Assembly (NCBI GenBank): GCA_949358305.1
Contig: OX442324.1
Location: forward strand, 7,785,601 to 7,849,600
DNA: 64,000 nucleotides
Source: Strigamia acuminata
Lineage: Eukaryota; Arthropoda; Chilopoda; Geophilomorpha; Linotaeniidae
Direction of reading: 5' to 3'
Shown here: piece by piece, positions 10,985 through 22,721 of the stretch
Position numbering within the stretch: position 1 is the first letter of the stretch
Layout: each line of letters begins with the position of its first letter
Position numbers and translations under genes: made by a program
The notes under the pieces: model-generated
What the model was told of the DNA's origin: nothing
The model's database searches: none
Seen by the model: the letters and a program-made list of their open reading frames with translations, nothing else

Positions 10985-11369
10985 TGTGTCGAATCCATTA
11001 ATAAGACGTCGGATTTAAACTGTGCGGTAAGCACAAAGCGTGGCCGCCATGTTTAATTCTCGGGAAACATAAAACGAATGCCGTTTCGAGGCTACATAGT
11101 CTCTAAACGGGATACACAATAAAAGGAGAACAAATCCATATTATTTGATATGAATTTGTTCTTTACAAAAGAATAAAAAACACATATCCATCTACGGATA
11201 TCCAGTGGTGACATGCACACCCAAAACACAAAGTTGTCCATCCGTGCTGAGAACAGTAAACAGAATAATGCGTAGAAAACTAAACACAACAACACAGATG
11301 AAACATGCATTCGCAGTAACAGGCGTACACATCTATTACGCTAATTCTGAAACGCGCAACATTAACACA
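10985..11369 (-). repeat. Solo copia-type LTR in CopC protease region
   Basis: On the minus strand it runs from about TGTTAATGTTGCG (11367-11369) to GATTCGACACA (10985). It has the same landmarks as the CopA and CopF LTRs: an inverted repeat (GAACAAAT...ATTTGTTC, about 11129-11162) followed by AACATGGCGGC (11043-11053 on the complement). Flanks AGTGG and AATGG could be a 5-bp duplication with one mismatch. The ends are approximate. Confidence 0.6.
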
Positions 11370-13596
11370 AATGGCGAAAGAATTCACTGCAAAACCAATA
11401 AAGGTGACTGGGAAAGGAAATGTCCGACTGCTCACGAGGATAGACGACTGCAATTGTATTGTGAATTTGACGAATGTACTTTTTGCACCGAACTTCGAAG
11501 CCAATTTGATTTCGGTTTCTAAAATTGATAAAACGCGTCATCACATACACTTTTACAACGGTGAAGTCAATATCTACCAATCGGACATTCGCAGTTCTAT
11601 TCTTCGGGCAATGGAGAAGGCAGGATTATATTATGTGGACGGTTTATGTTCAACTCCTTCTGTGTCAGCGACGGTTTCGACTACGGTGCCGACGACAATT
11701 CCGACACCAATTCAGCAAGCGCCATCATTGACTTATGTCACCACAGAAGTGGATTTTGAGAACATTCCGAAACCGAAAAGGGGCAAATCGGGTCAAGACT
11801 ATATTACGGATTTTCGCATTCAAATGCCACCAATTTCGAAGCAAATTCCGAATCAAATCGTCAATCCTATCCAGTCTCAAACTGCTCCCAAATCCACCAA
11901 TGTCCAGCCTGATCCTCCTATTCCAACGTTCTCCAATCCATTCCGACAACGCCATTACCTAATGCTCCTCCTGCCATACCTCCTCCTCCGAGCAATCCTT
12001 CTACATCACCAAAGAAGGTAATTGCTAACCCTGCAAACGTAAAGGATGCTACGGGTCTATGACATAGCAGATTAGGACATTTGCACACAAATGCAATGCG
12101 CCTGTTGGCGAATAACGACCAAGTTTACGGAATGGAACCGAATGAAACAGGAACTTGCTTGCAATGACTGCCGTCTTGCAAAATCGATTAAAATTTCACA
12201 CAAACTGGACCTTCACCCGAGCACTACAAAAGCGCTTGACCTCCTGCATATGGACGTGTGGGGACCGGCTCTTGCAACATCTTTCGGTGGAGCTCGTTTC
12301 GTTCTAACGATCATAGATGACGCCACGAGATATACTTGGATCACCCCATTGGCGCAAAAGTCCCAAGTCTTCGCATGCTTTAAGGACTTTGCCGCTAGAG
12401 TCGAACGGGTTGCGAATACAACGATCAAAGCCATTCGCACAGACCGTGGCGGGAAATTCATGTCCAATGAATTCGAGCGCTATTTGAAGGACAAAGGGAT
12501 CCAAGGGCAGCGAACGAACCCATCAAGCCCACAGATGAACGGGACGGCCGAGCGCATTAATAGGACGATGGCAGACAACATCCGCGCGATTCATGAAGAA
12601 ACTAAACTTCCAGCCGGTTTATGGGCAGAGCTCGCAGTAACTTTCGCTTATATCAAGAATAGGAGTCCTCATTCACGTTTGAAACATCAAGTCCCATATA
12701 TACTTTGGCGTGAACGGGCATTATCGTTACGACACTTACGAAAGATCGGATCTAAATGTTGGGTCCACTACACAGCGCCAGGCCGTAAAAGGCTTGAGCC
12801 ACACGCATGGGAAGGATATCTCGTTGGGTACGCGGTTGCGACACGTGGCTACAGAATTTGGAATCCAGTTGATAATAAGGTCACCGAATCGGCTCATGTT
12901 CGCATAGACGAGCATCAATCGTATCGCAAATCCCTACGAAACGTACCAAATGGCAACAATGAATCCTTTTATGAACCCAACAACGAGCAACAAAGAGTGT
13001 CATTCAACGACACCATCGAATATGCAAACTGGTCGATCAAACCAGCGTCAGATGACGAGAATTCGATATCGGAAGAAAAATCAGTATCCAAGTCGGCTTC
13101 CAAATCAAGGACGCCACCTATGCAGATTGTTCACATTCCACCCCCATCTACACCGGAACGACAATTGTTAGAACTTTGTGCATCGACATTGCCAACACCA
13201 GTTCGTCGTTCCATATCACATCCGATCACTAACGAGGAAAATCAAGAGGCCGCTGCAGGACCAATTGGGGACGACACCGACGATGACGTTGAGCAGATCG
13301 AGGAATTTGCGGTTCAACCGGACGCGGAAGAATTGCGACTGAATCAGTCTGCCCATGTGTCACCGGAAACGTCCAATGCTAGTTCTCCTGGCCTTTCACC
13401 ACCGACTTCCCCAAATCGTTTCATCACGTTATGTAGGAAAGCCGGTCCGAATATTTTACAGCACACAATGCCAATCTTCGATCAGGGGCAAATGTCTCCA
13501 TTGCCTCCTGGCGCAACACACGTTGCAGCTCCTTCTGCCGGCCAGACATCATTCTATTGGCGTTATGTCGGCGGAAACACAGTGTTCCGTCAATGA
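11370..13596 (+). pseudogene. CopC end of protease, pre-integrase domain and integrase
   Basis: The reading 11371-12021 is the rest of protease (VLFAPNFEANLISVSKID) and a Pro/Thr linker. The expected Trp of the pre-integrase WHxRLGH motif is a TGA at 12060-12062. From 12091 the frame is open through the pre-integrase zinc pair (CNDCRLAKS), integrase with all three acidic residues (HMDVWG near 12253; RTDRGG near 12440; NGTAERINR near 12545), the C-terminal region (GYRIWNP) and a long acidic linker, to a stop at 13594-13596. A one-base shift near 13570-13590 then moves the reading to the RT frame. Confidence 0.88.
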
Positions 13597-15347
13597 ATTC
13601 GCGAAGAACATCGCTACGCAAAGATCAACAGCCAGGTTCGATAGACATCGATGTCTACTACTTCCCGGAACCCGGCCTCCGACTTCGATCTCGCAGAGAC
13701 GTCGAAGAGTTTTGTGTCATGAACAATCTCCCTTACGACCCCGAGTTATTCTTTTTCGGCAATATGGAGCATACACTACCATTGATTCCTCCAGCTCGAC
13801 ATGCCGCTCATCTCTGTCGCACCGAACCGTCATCGTATGCGGAAATTCCCAAATTCGACGACGCTCCAAAGTGGCGTGAAGCCATCGATGAAGAGTTAGG
13901 AACTTTTAAAGAGCGTGAAATTTATGTCGAAGTGCCGAAACCGCCCGATACGACAATCTTGGGCTGTAAATGGATTTTTAAACTCAAATCAGATGCGACC
14001 GGCAAAATTACTCGATATCGTGCTCGACTTGTCGCCCAAGGCTTTCGCCAAACCTTCGGAATCGATTACGACGAGGTCTTTAGTCCAGTAGTAAATTTCG
14101 TCCTCATTCGTCTATTCTTTTGCCTTTTGGTAGTGCTACGAGGATGGAAAGACGCACATCTCGACGTCAAATGTGCATACCTGTACGGGGACCTCGAGCA
14201 CAAGGTCTACATGCGCATCCCGGCAGGTGCCACCTGTAATCACCCCGACAACGTTTGGTTACTCGTGAAATCTCTTTACGGACTCCACCAGTCTGGTAGA
14301 CAGTGGTATTTGAAACTGGACGAAGCACTTCGAGCCCTCGGATTCCGAAAAATGCCTGCATGCAATTGCGTTTACATCTATGGCAATTGTGCAGTTATGC
14401 TAGTCTACGTCGATGATATTGTTCTTTTCTACGCAGCCGACAGTGTTTTGGACCGGATTATTCGACTTATTACCTCGAAATTCGACATCGTCAACCTCGG
14501 TCCGATTACCAAACTGTTAGGTGTTGAGTTTATACGCGAAATGGGACGCACTTATATCTCTCAACGTGCGTACATCGCTAAACTTGTGCAGAAATACGGA
14601 ACATCAACGAACCGACTTGTTAAAGTGCCAGTGACACCCGGAACCACATTAGTTCGAGCATCGACAGAGGACCTGATCGATTTTCCCTACCGCTCACTCA
14701 TCGGGTCACTGCTGTTTCTGGCATCACGAACGTACCCCAATATCTTATTCTCCGTCATCTCGCTCTCGCAATTTAACACTTGCTACGACAACACCCACAT
14801 CCGTGCACTCCTTCAAGTTCTTCAGTACGTGGCAAATACTATTGATTACCGTATCAAACTATCGAATTGTGCGTCAAGCCAATTATGGGCGTACACGGAT
14901 GCATCGTGGGCTAGCGATTTGGCGACTTCTTTAAGTTTCGGCGGCTACATAACGTATATCGGGAATGTGCCAATTGGCTGGTCGTGTCGAAAACAATCGA
15001 CTGTTGCGTGTTCGACTATGGAGGCGGAATTCCTCGCCCTAGTTGAATGCGTGAAGGAAACCTTTTGGCTCGACAACATCTTCACCGAATTCCCGATTCT
15101 AAACCGTCTGTCTTGTCCGATTATCTACTCCGATGCCCTAGCCAGCATACAATTCACATCCAACGACGTGGAAAACTCGAAGACGAAGCATATCCGCGTC
15201 AAGTATCACTGGCTTAGGGAATGGTATACGGCAGGCTGTTTTGATCTCCGAAAAGTGTCCAGCGAGCACAACGTCGCGGACATCTCAACTAAGTGGCTCA
15301 GCTCAGAGCGTCTTCAGTCGTTGATCTCTCGTGTGTTCCGACTTTAG
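13557..15347 (+). pseudogene. CopC RT and RNase H
   Basis: A continuous open frame of 596 codons. RT: CKWIFKLKSD, ARLVAQGFRQ, DEVFSPVVNF, ADLKCAYLY-type segment (LDVKCAYLYGDL), YGLHQSG and catalytic YVDD near 14405. The hinge is VKVPVTPGTT, followed by RNase H with YTDASWASD (near 14890), MEAEF (15020), YSDALAS (15127) and NVADISTKW (15270). The stop is at 15345-15347. It is out of frame with the upstream integrase, so the full polyprotein is not made, but this half is undamaged. Confidence 0.9.
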
Positions 15348-15554
15348 ACTTTATCGTGACATTCTTTTGTTATTTACCCGACTTCGAGGATCACCGAGTT
15401 TCTGCGGGAATATTCGGGCTTACGTGGCGTTTTCAATAACAGTACCCGGCTCGGCGATTCGACTTTATTATTTATTTTCGATTATCTTTATCTACTGTAA
15501 TTCTAGTAACTGTTTTTCATTCCTCCTGATTCTATCTCCATCGAAAGGGGGAAT
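15348..15554 (+). other. CopC 3' untranslated region and polypurine tract
   Basis: About 207 non-coding bases ending in the purine run CGAAAGGGGGAA (from 15542), directly before the 3' LTR. This is the expected plus-strand primer. Confidence 0.75.
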
Positions 15555-15765
15555 TGTTGGTCTATAGGACCGCCAGTTGTGTCGATGTGACATAAAATCA
15601 CATTCTTATTGTTTAATTACCTAATCTCGATAGATTTATTTCATTCTTATTTATATTCAGTAATATTCATTTATTTCAATCTCTTACATTGGTTTATTGC
15701 TGTTTAATACACAGTATCATGATGTGCCCAGTGTTTTCATTTAATTCAATGTTTATTTGATTATG
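15555..15765 (+). repeat. CopC 3' LTR, first part
   Basis: It begins TGTTGGTCTATAGG like the 5' LTR and breaks off after ...TTTGATTATG, where a solo gypsy LTR is inserted. The remainder is at 17511-17850. Confidence 0.92.
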
Positions 15766-17510
15766 TGTGACGATTCTACTTTTGGGCTAATTTATTAGTC
15801 CTTTTGAGATAGATAATTCGGTTTATACAAGACGTTGCTAAGTTTAGCAACAACCTAACCGAGATAAGCTACGGAAGTCTTTACAAACATGATACGTGAT
15901 CGAATAGAAATAACTTACAGTTTTAGTGTGACATAACATATTTATTACTAAATATTAACAATAACAAAATGGGTTCTTGACGCGTGTAAACAGGCGGCAT
16001 CAACTGGTTGAAGATCCGGGCGAAGCCAGAGGGATACGGCTGACTTGCGGCATCGTCACAAATAGCGCTACGGAGACGTATTTGGTCCGCAGCTCGATTA
16101 TCTAAACATGTGAAGAGTCCTTCACATTAATCGGAATATTCGGCAGAATATTCCATATTTCAAATGAATAAAAGCAAGGTGATTAATGGAATATAACAAA
16201 TGAATTGTTATATAAATATTAATTGGGCGGGGACCGTCACGACAATTGAGAGAACGTCGCTGGAGTTGTTGAGACTCCATCTGCCAGCATGCCTTACGAC
16301 GACAAGATCTCGTGATCAGGCGCCGAGTATTTAATTGTGTGCTTTAACTCGCTATCGGTGGTACCAACCACCAGGTAAACATTTCTATGGACTTACCGGT
16401 GTAAAAGATATTGCCAATACAGGATTACCAATGCCCGAGTAATTTGTTTAGCACAGTGTTCTTCAACTCCTGTTCACGGGTTACTAACCCGGAGGGTACA
16501 ATGGGGCGGGGACCGTCACGACGGTTGAGAGAACCATCGCGGGAGGATTTGACTCCTCCATCCGCCAGCATGCCTTACGATGGCGGGATCCAATGATCGA
16601 GCACCGGGTAAAATATTACTTGGCCACTGCCGTTGGATTACCATTATCCAGGTAATTATTTTATCGCAACATCTGAAGATATTACTCACGGGCTACCAAC
16701 CCGGCGTGTTACCTGTACATTAGGCCTTTACCGACTTTTAACGAGCGGAAGGACCAATCGAGAAAAGACGGGAACCTGCGTGGGCTGTTTATAACAACCA
16801 TCCTGCAGCGGACTGTGGCCAGTTAGCTGAGGGACCTACTTTCATTTAGCAAGGTCGTACTGTATACGACCGTTATATTGAGCCACCGTACGAAGTCCTA
16901 CTGTCCCGTAGAACAGCTGGCTAACGTTACGGGGCCATTTCATGCGAATGCATGTCTATTACCGGAATTAGCCTTCCCGAAATAGCCCTACAACAGCAAT
17001 AACAAATAGTAATGAATACTAACTGTGGAGAGCTGAGGTGGCCTGATGTGTCGATAGAGAATAATGAAATCAAACGATAACAATTCAACTACAGACAATA
17101 TACGTGTTCAGTTATCAAGCCAGGGGAGCAGTGGGTGGAAAACTGATGCTTATATAGTTCTGTAGAACTACTAGATTGGCGACAGCCAATCAGCATACAA
17201 ATCGGCGGATTCGTGGGTCACTAGTCCGGACCTAATATAAGACTATGTCCAGATGGGCCCAGTTGGGGTCCGGAAGGGTCCGATTGGTTCCCTTCGTCAG
17301 GTAAGTAACGTGGGTATTGATTCGATAGAATCAATCATTGTCAAGTAAATAATACTTGGTTTATATTGAATAAAATAGTTATATTTTATTCACCGTGTCT
17401 AAATAATTATTTATCACGCTTTTAGTTTTTATCGAGTTTGAATTACGCGCGTTTGGTAAACAGCGCCATCTATTGTGAACATTGATAAATACGGATTTGT
17501 AATCATCACA
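15766..17510 (-). repeat. Solo LTR of the GyA/GyB gypsy family
   Basis: 1745 bp, reverse orientation, TG...CA ends, near-identical to the LTRs of GyA and GyB, with a perfect 4-bp duplication TATG (15762-15765 and 17511-17514). The intact CopC 5' LTR shows the empty site. No internal region remains, so this is the product of LTR-LTR recombination. Small open frames in it (for example 16411-16596) occur in the other copies too but lie in LTR sequence and are not called as genes. Confidence 0.95.
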
Positions 17511-17850
17511 TATGTAATTCGTTATCACGACACTAGGTGTCGTTATTGTAATCTTATCACCTTCCAAGATGGCGGCGACCATCGTTTTGGCTCTCGCCCT
17601 TATCATTTCACACTGTAATGGACTCATTTGTGAGTATTTCCTTTTCATTAAATATGTTTTATGCTTTTAAGCATTTGTTTATCATTTGTCACGGCGTATA
17701 AGCGAATATCGCGGCCGTTTTATTTGTTTTTCGACTCCGACGTCGCCCACACGTTCGCACGAGTAGTGCGACGCCTTCGCGACGTTTTCGCCACGTTGCA
17801 CTCGGCATTTCGAGTGGTTTTTGGTCGTTTTCCTCTGCTACTGACCTACA
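17511..17850 (+). repeat. CopC 3' LTR, second part
   Basis: It continues the CopC LTR from the duplicated TATG to GACCTACA and includes AAGATGGCGGC at 17566-17576. It is followed by the CAATG duplication. Confidence 0.92.
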
Positions 17851-17855
17851 CAATG

Positions 17856-18695
17856 TCCATGTTGGTTGCACCGGAAACACGGCCCCCGTCCCGTTGACCC
17901 GGTCGCATTTCCTCTGAAATTTCCTCTCGTGTTCTTGCCACCTCGATAATTTGATTTGCCGCCCTTTTGTCCACTTTGAAATCCGCGGTTGTTTTGGCTA
18001 AAGTTCCCTTGTTGTTAAGGTGTTGAATTATCACTGTTCTTTGTGTTGGCAGAACCTGGTCCTGTACTGAAGGCGTCAATGATTGGCCCCTGGCCCGAAT
18101 CCCTCTTTTGTTGGGCTAGACGTCCTTCTTCCGCAACCAGTTCGGCCTCGACCTTTTCTAAAGTGAAATTCGCGTCCTCCCATCTGTATATTGCTTGTAC
18201 AATGGATTGATATTCTTGCGGCAAATATCGTATCAGCTGGAAAGCTTGATAAAGATTGTCCAATTGATGTTTCACATCTGCTAGTTTTCTGGCTGCATTC
18301 CGTATTTTAGCTGCGAATACCCCAATTGTTTCCGTTTCTCGGTCGTATTTTAAATTGAAAAATTCGTCCAATAGTCGTATAATACGTGCACGAGACACCG
18401 GTTCAAAGTTCAGCTTTAGTGTGTTCCACGCTAATTTGGCATCTTCAACGCCACTGAGCAATTCGTGGTATTGCTCCTCGATGGAGTAGTAGATGAGACT
18501 AAAAGCTCTGCCTTTCCTCAGCTTATAGTCAGAGCGGTCACGTCATGACGCTCCAGGTGCTAATGCTTCTTCTGATCCATCCGTGAAGGCCCAGCAACCG
18601 TGATGCATCAGTAAAACTTTAACCTGTTGTTTCCACGTGTCATAATTGGTTCTGTTCAGTAATGTTACTTTCCGCTCTAATTTGTCCGAATCCAT
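17856..18695 (-). pseudogene. CopB gag
   Basis: The ATG is at 18695-18693 (minus). The N-terminal region has the copia Gag pattern (NYDTWKQQVKVLL), then the UBN2-like helical region (AWNTLKLNFEPVSRAR; YLPQEYQSIVQAIYRWED; FTLEKVEAELVAEE). It ends in the first half of a CCHC zinc knuckle, whose second half is at 8395-8414 beyond CopC. An in-frame TGA is at 18543-18545, and a frame change occurs near 18020-18080 between the helical region and the Gly/Arg-rich linker. It is non-functional. Confidence 0.86.
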
Positions 18696-19417
18696 GACAA
18701 TTCAGTAGCACTTTCATATTAAATGGCACTGTGTACACAAACCGCCCCAAAAAACACTTTCTGTACTGGTTAATCACAACAAGGTGCAGTGTTGTGATGT
18801 TAGTTCGCTCTTATAGTTAGATTAGTATCAAATCCTAACACAGTACTAAGCTAAGAAAATGTATTCAAAGTATTCAAATAAACACTAATATTGTTCATAA
18901 ATGTGATGTCTTCGAGATATTTCCGCTTGTATTTCTCGTCGAATTACATTTCACGTGTAGTTGAAATCCAGTAGTTGCTTTTTCTCCTCGAATCTCGTGT
19001 CGTCTCAAATCCACAAATTGTTCACAAAATTGTTCGTCGTTATTCACGTTGTTCCCTGAAGATTTGGCTTCACACTTCACGTGTGGTTGACTGAGCCAGG
19101 CGCCGTCGTATCGCCTACGTTTCCCATCCGAAAATATCGTCGTGTTGACGATACGTATCGCACCTTGCGATACGTGGACAAAATTCCAAAAAAAAGGGAA
19201 AACTTGTTTAAATAATATGTCTATTGTTATTTTCGAACCCGTCAATGATCCTGCACAGCTTGGCATCCAATTGTCGGCTCGAAATACGTGAAATCCAGGC
19301 AAGAAGACAACTTGTTTACGTCTACCATGGGCGCCGACATATTGGATTTGGAGGAGAAAATTCACTGCTGACCTCTAAATGCATCAAATTCACTCTGGAC
19401 ACTTTTCCTGCATTATT
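18696..19417 (-). other. CopB leader
   Basis: About 720 bases between primer site and gag ATG, minus strand. No coding signal beyond chance open frames; it contains CG-rich ACACGTGAAGTG-type repeats (near 18953 and 19073). Confidence 0.6.
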
Positions 19418-19430
19418 GGGGCCCATAACC
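19418..19430 (-). other. CopB primer binding site, internal tRNA-iMet type
   Basis: The minus strand reads GGTTATGGGCCCC one base after the LTR. This matches the anticodon-arm region of initiator Met tRNA, as in the classic copia element, whose primer is a cleaved tRNA-iMet fragment. It differs from the 3'-end type used by CopC, CopE and CopF. Confidence 0.75.
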
Positions 19431-19431
19431 T

Positions 19432-19684
19432 TGTTGAAAGTGTTTATTAACTTGTGTAGAATGCATAAATCCGCAATGGTGTGGAAAAGATCCAGTTGAG
19501 CAATAAAGAGTCAGGTATACAGAGCCACCTATAGGCATAATATATAACATATACATGTGAAATATGGCAAACACTCGTAACGTTAAATGCAACAATCGGT
19601 AAATATATACAGAACAATGTGTAGCATTATAGCTTGATGATACGACATAAATATAGTATAATTGGCAAATATCACAATTTAACA
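19432..19684 (-). repeat. CopB 5' LTR
   Basis: 253 bp. On the minus strand it runs TGTTAAATTGTG to CTTTCAACA. It lies between the primer site and the start of GyC RT coding sequence. The 3' partner is outside the window. Confidence 0.78.
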
Positions 19685-21985
19685 GCGCCGTCGCCCCTGT
19701 CGTGGTTCCAAAAAAGACAGGCGAGTCGCGTACAGCAATGGATTTTCGCCCTATCAATGCGCAGACAATTCCGGATGTTTATCCTCTTCCGGACATAGAC
19801 AACATCTTTGCCTATTTAGGAGGTGCGCATTGGTTCTCAATCATTGATGGACGCGAAGCTTTCCATCAGATCGGCGTGCGCAAAGGAGACGAACGATATT
19901 TAGCCTTCATTACACATCGAGGATTATTCGAATATGTGCGCATGCCATTCGGACCTATTAATGGACCAGCTACGCTCCAACGAGCGATGAATAAGACTCT
20001 TGCAAAGTATCTTTACAAATTTGTATTTGTGTATATTGATGACGTGATTATTTTTAGCCGTACTTTCGAAGAACACGTTCAGCATTTGCGGCTCGTGTTG
20101 GAAGAATTGTTTAACGCCGATTTCACCATGAACGCCAACAAGACCGAGCTTTGTCAGAAAAGACTCGAGGTTTTGGGCCACATAGATAACACCAAATCCG
20201 AAAAAGATTGTGGCTATTCAAGATTATCCCGCGCCAACCAATCTGCGCGAATTACAACGATTCAAAGGCATGGTAGGTTATTACCAATCTTTTATTTCGA
20301 ACTTTTCCAAAATTAGTGAGGTTTTCCGACCATTGCTAAAAAAAGACGCAGTTTGGATTTGGACGGATGCGCAACAACTTGCATTCAAATATTTAAAAGA
20401 TCAGATTGCTATACCTACACTAAAAAGACGTTTTCCTAGTTGGAAGAAGCCATTCATACTCCAAACAGATGCCAGTTATTCTGGATTAGGTGCAGCTTTA
20501 ATGCAACTTAACGATACAGGCGAAAGAATTCCAATCGCATTCGCCTCTCGCACATTAAATAGCGCTGAAAAGAACTATAATGTAACTGAGATTGAATGTT
20601 TGGCCGCAGTTTGGGCCGTCAAACAATTTTGCGCCTACTTGGAGATGATGCCGTTTTATTTAGAAAGTGACCACCGATCCCTTAAATGGCTTTTCCAGCA
20701 AAGAGAACCAACTGGACGTTTAGCACGCTGGGTATTGTCATTGAGCGATTATAAATTTACATTCCTGCACTGTTCGGGGTGCAAGAACCGGGTCGCCGAT
20801 GCCCTCAGCCGCGCTCCAGTCGATCCACCGGAATTTGACAATGAAGACGACAGTCCGGAGGTCGACGAGGCATGTTATTTAGCCTATTTTGATGATTGCA
20901 ACGAGTGGCCAGCACTGAACATCATTGAGGAATTGCCAAAAGACATTAATTTGCAGTTTCGAAAATTGTTTAAATCAAAATTTAAGAGAGTGCCTCTCAT
21001 TGCAGCATCCTCACCAACAAAGAAGAAAAATAAGAGAAAATCTCTTATTCCTCGACCAACTGGTAAAGGTAAAGCTTCTGGGAATGCGCCGAACACCAAC
21101 GCGCAAACTCCACCTCCAACCGGTGTGGCCACCGCTCCAACGACGGTTCCTCCACCCACTTTACCACCAGTTGGGATAACTCCAACTGTGCAACCAACTG
21201 CAACACCAAATGCGCCAGTTCCAGTTGCGCAGCCTACTTCACAAGTAAAAACACCTAATTTATTACCAGTTCGTGTTTCAGTGCCTTTACAGACTCGCAG
21301 ACAGCGCTCTTTGATTCCAATTTTGGTTAAAAAGCGAGGAAGACCACGTAAAATTAATATTGCCCTAATTCCGTCTCCTCGCGCCAAGCGCGCAATTGCT
21401 ACGCGAACTCGAGCTAGATTGAAGGATCCAACTTTAATTCCTAAAACACCACCATGGCTACCACCCAGGTATGCAGGAACATATCCAAAGTTATTAAAAT
21501 CTCAGCAAGTGGGAAGGTTGAAGGCAGTGCGACATAAATCCACTATTCCTTCTCATGTTGTGAAACCCAAACCAAGACCACCCTCACCTACCCAGGTACC
21601 TATACCTACTCCTACACCTCCTATAACTCTTATGTCCACTCCTATTCCTATTTCCGTTCCACCTCCAGCAGTTATACCAACTAGAATCCCGGCGCCGATC
21701 AAACCACCTTCTATTCGAAAAAGAACTGTTTCTGCGCCTACACAATTGCCTACACCCGGGACTTTGGTAGATAGAATACGACGAAATTTCCGCTGAATAA
21801 CTGGAGTTCCTGCACCAATAATCCAACCTGATAGTCATCGAAGGCCTACTCCAAAACCTTCTCCTGAAATTCCAAATTTACCCACTCCTTCACCAACTCC
21901 CTCAATTCCTATAACTGATTTTCCCACTCTTTCACCACACCCACCTTCTGAACCTGTGATGTTCGACTCGGGAGCCGGGCCGTCG
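19685..21985 (+). mobile_element. GyC: gypsy pol fragment, outer host of the stack
   Basis: Gypsy RT coding begins exactly where the CopB LTR ends, and reading is cut at 21985 by the CopD LTR. So both copia elements inserted into GyC, whose protease and gag would lie left of CopB (off window). No LTR of GyC is visible. Confidence 0.75.
19685..21985 (+). pseudogene. GyC RT-RNase H with Pro-rich AT-hook tail, no integrase
   Basis: The RT starts at the fingers (VVVPKKTGESRTAMDFRPIN) and has catalytic YIDD (VYIDDVIIFSR, near 20032). A frameshift near 20180-20200 leads to the second frame: RT connection (AIQDYPAPTNLRELQRF) and RNase H (LQTDASYSGLGAAL, EIECLAAVWAV, LESDHRSLKWLF, RVADALSRAP, ending near 20820). 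An acidic linker follows, and then, in place of an integrase, about 370 residues rich in Pro, Thr, Ile and Lys/Arg with one AT-hook-like KKRGRPRK (21330-21353). An in-frame TGA at 21794-21796 is followed by more of the same Pro-rich reading up to 21985. No HHCC or DDE motif is seen. Either the integrase was deleted or this lineage has an unusual C-terminal domain. Confidence 0.8.
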
Positions 21986-22501
21986 TGTAGCAGAGGAGTG
22001 CGCAATTCTCGGTAAAATTACCGATTGGAAGCGAGAAAACGAATCGTACGGCTCGTACGAACTGCGACAATACGTCGTGAATCGACACAAAGTGGCGCGC
22101 GACTTATGGTCGCTTATAAGCGCTGATAAATAGCACCTAATGTGCTTAAATACAAACAGAATGTTCTAAAACAATAAAAACATTTTAATAACGACATAAT
22201 ACATTACATTAATGGTGAAAAGTAGCTGAAACACGCACAGACGTGTGCGGCGCCATGTTGGAAAAGTAGAATAATACATATGGCACTCTGGTGCCAGTAA
22301 TTGACAATATCGGTCAACAAAAGAACAAATCATATCATAAATAAGAGAATTGTATGGAATTACATACCTGACAGCATCAAATTGACACTAATATCAAAAG
22401 CAATTGAAATAGAAATAAATATACGATTATTATCGAGATACTAAGTGAAATGTAACATAAGTAAATATATACATCGATAATATGTGGTCTTTAGACCAAC
22501 A
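21986..22501 (-). repeat. CopD 3' LTR
   Basis: 516 bp. On the minus strand it starts TGTTGGTCTAAAGACCAC after a purine tract, close to the start of the CopC LTR. Its other end (plus strand TGTAGCAGAGG at 21986) matches the CopC LTR end in layout. It contains AACATGGCGCC on the minus strand (22249-22259). Confidence 0.75.
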
Positions 22502-22721
22502 AATCCCCTCTTCAATGAAAATATTTATCAGGGGACGAGATATACGGGTACTGGATTTACAGTATATAATTACTTGGAAAAATGAAAACAATAGAATTTC
22601 GAATCACCGAGCCGGGTACTATCATTGAAGAACTCTTCTCTAAGGAAGCCCGAAAATTCCCTCAGAAACTCGATGATCCTCGAAATCGGGTAAAAACAAA
22701 AGTAGGAATGTCACGATAAGT

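Larger units (their letters stand above)
8420..17850 (+). mobile_element. CopC: full-length copia element with target duplication
   Basis: It is bounded by two LTRs (8420-8966; 15555-15765 plus 17511-17850) and a perfect 5-bp duplication CAATG (8415-8419 and 17851-17855). It is inserted in the CCHC zinc knuckle of CopB Gag. The interior has primer site, long leader, gag, protease, integrase, RT and RNase H in copia order. Two LTRs of other elements are inserted in it. By eye the LTRs differ at about 8 of 547 positions, the most of any pair here, so it is an older insertion. Confidence 0.93.
3039..19684 (-). mobile_element. CopB: interrupted Ty1/copia element, minus strand
   Basis: Read on the minus strand from the right: LTR 19432-19684, primer site 19418-19430, leader, gag 18695-17856, protease to integrase N-terminus 8414-7487, integrase to RT 5561-4058, RT end 3469-3039. 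The RNase H and 3' LTR lie left of the window. The gaps are later insertions: CopC (8420-17850), InsJ (about 5562-7486), a solo LTR (3470-4057) and CopA (to 3038). At the right edge gypsy RT coding sequence (GyC) begins at 19685, so CopB itself landed in GyC; a GCGCC duplication (19685-19689) is predicted but its left copy is off-window. Confidence 0.85.

Noticed and set aside
16411-16596. Small open frames repeated in each gypsy LTR (60-80 codons, also near 30658, 43271, 49781, 62421)
   Set aside because: They recur only because the LTR recurs. They lie over structured repeats, contain no domain, and differ in frame integrity between copies.
15762-17514. Solo gypsy LTR as part of a longer gypsy element
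   Set aside because: It has its own TATG duplication and CopC LTR sequence resumes on both sides, so nothing else is attached.
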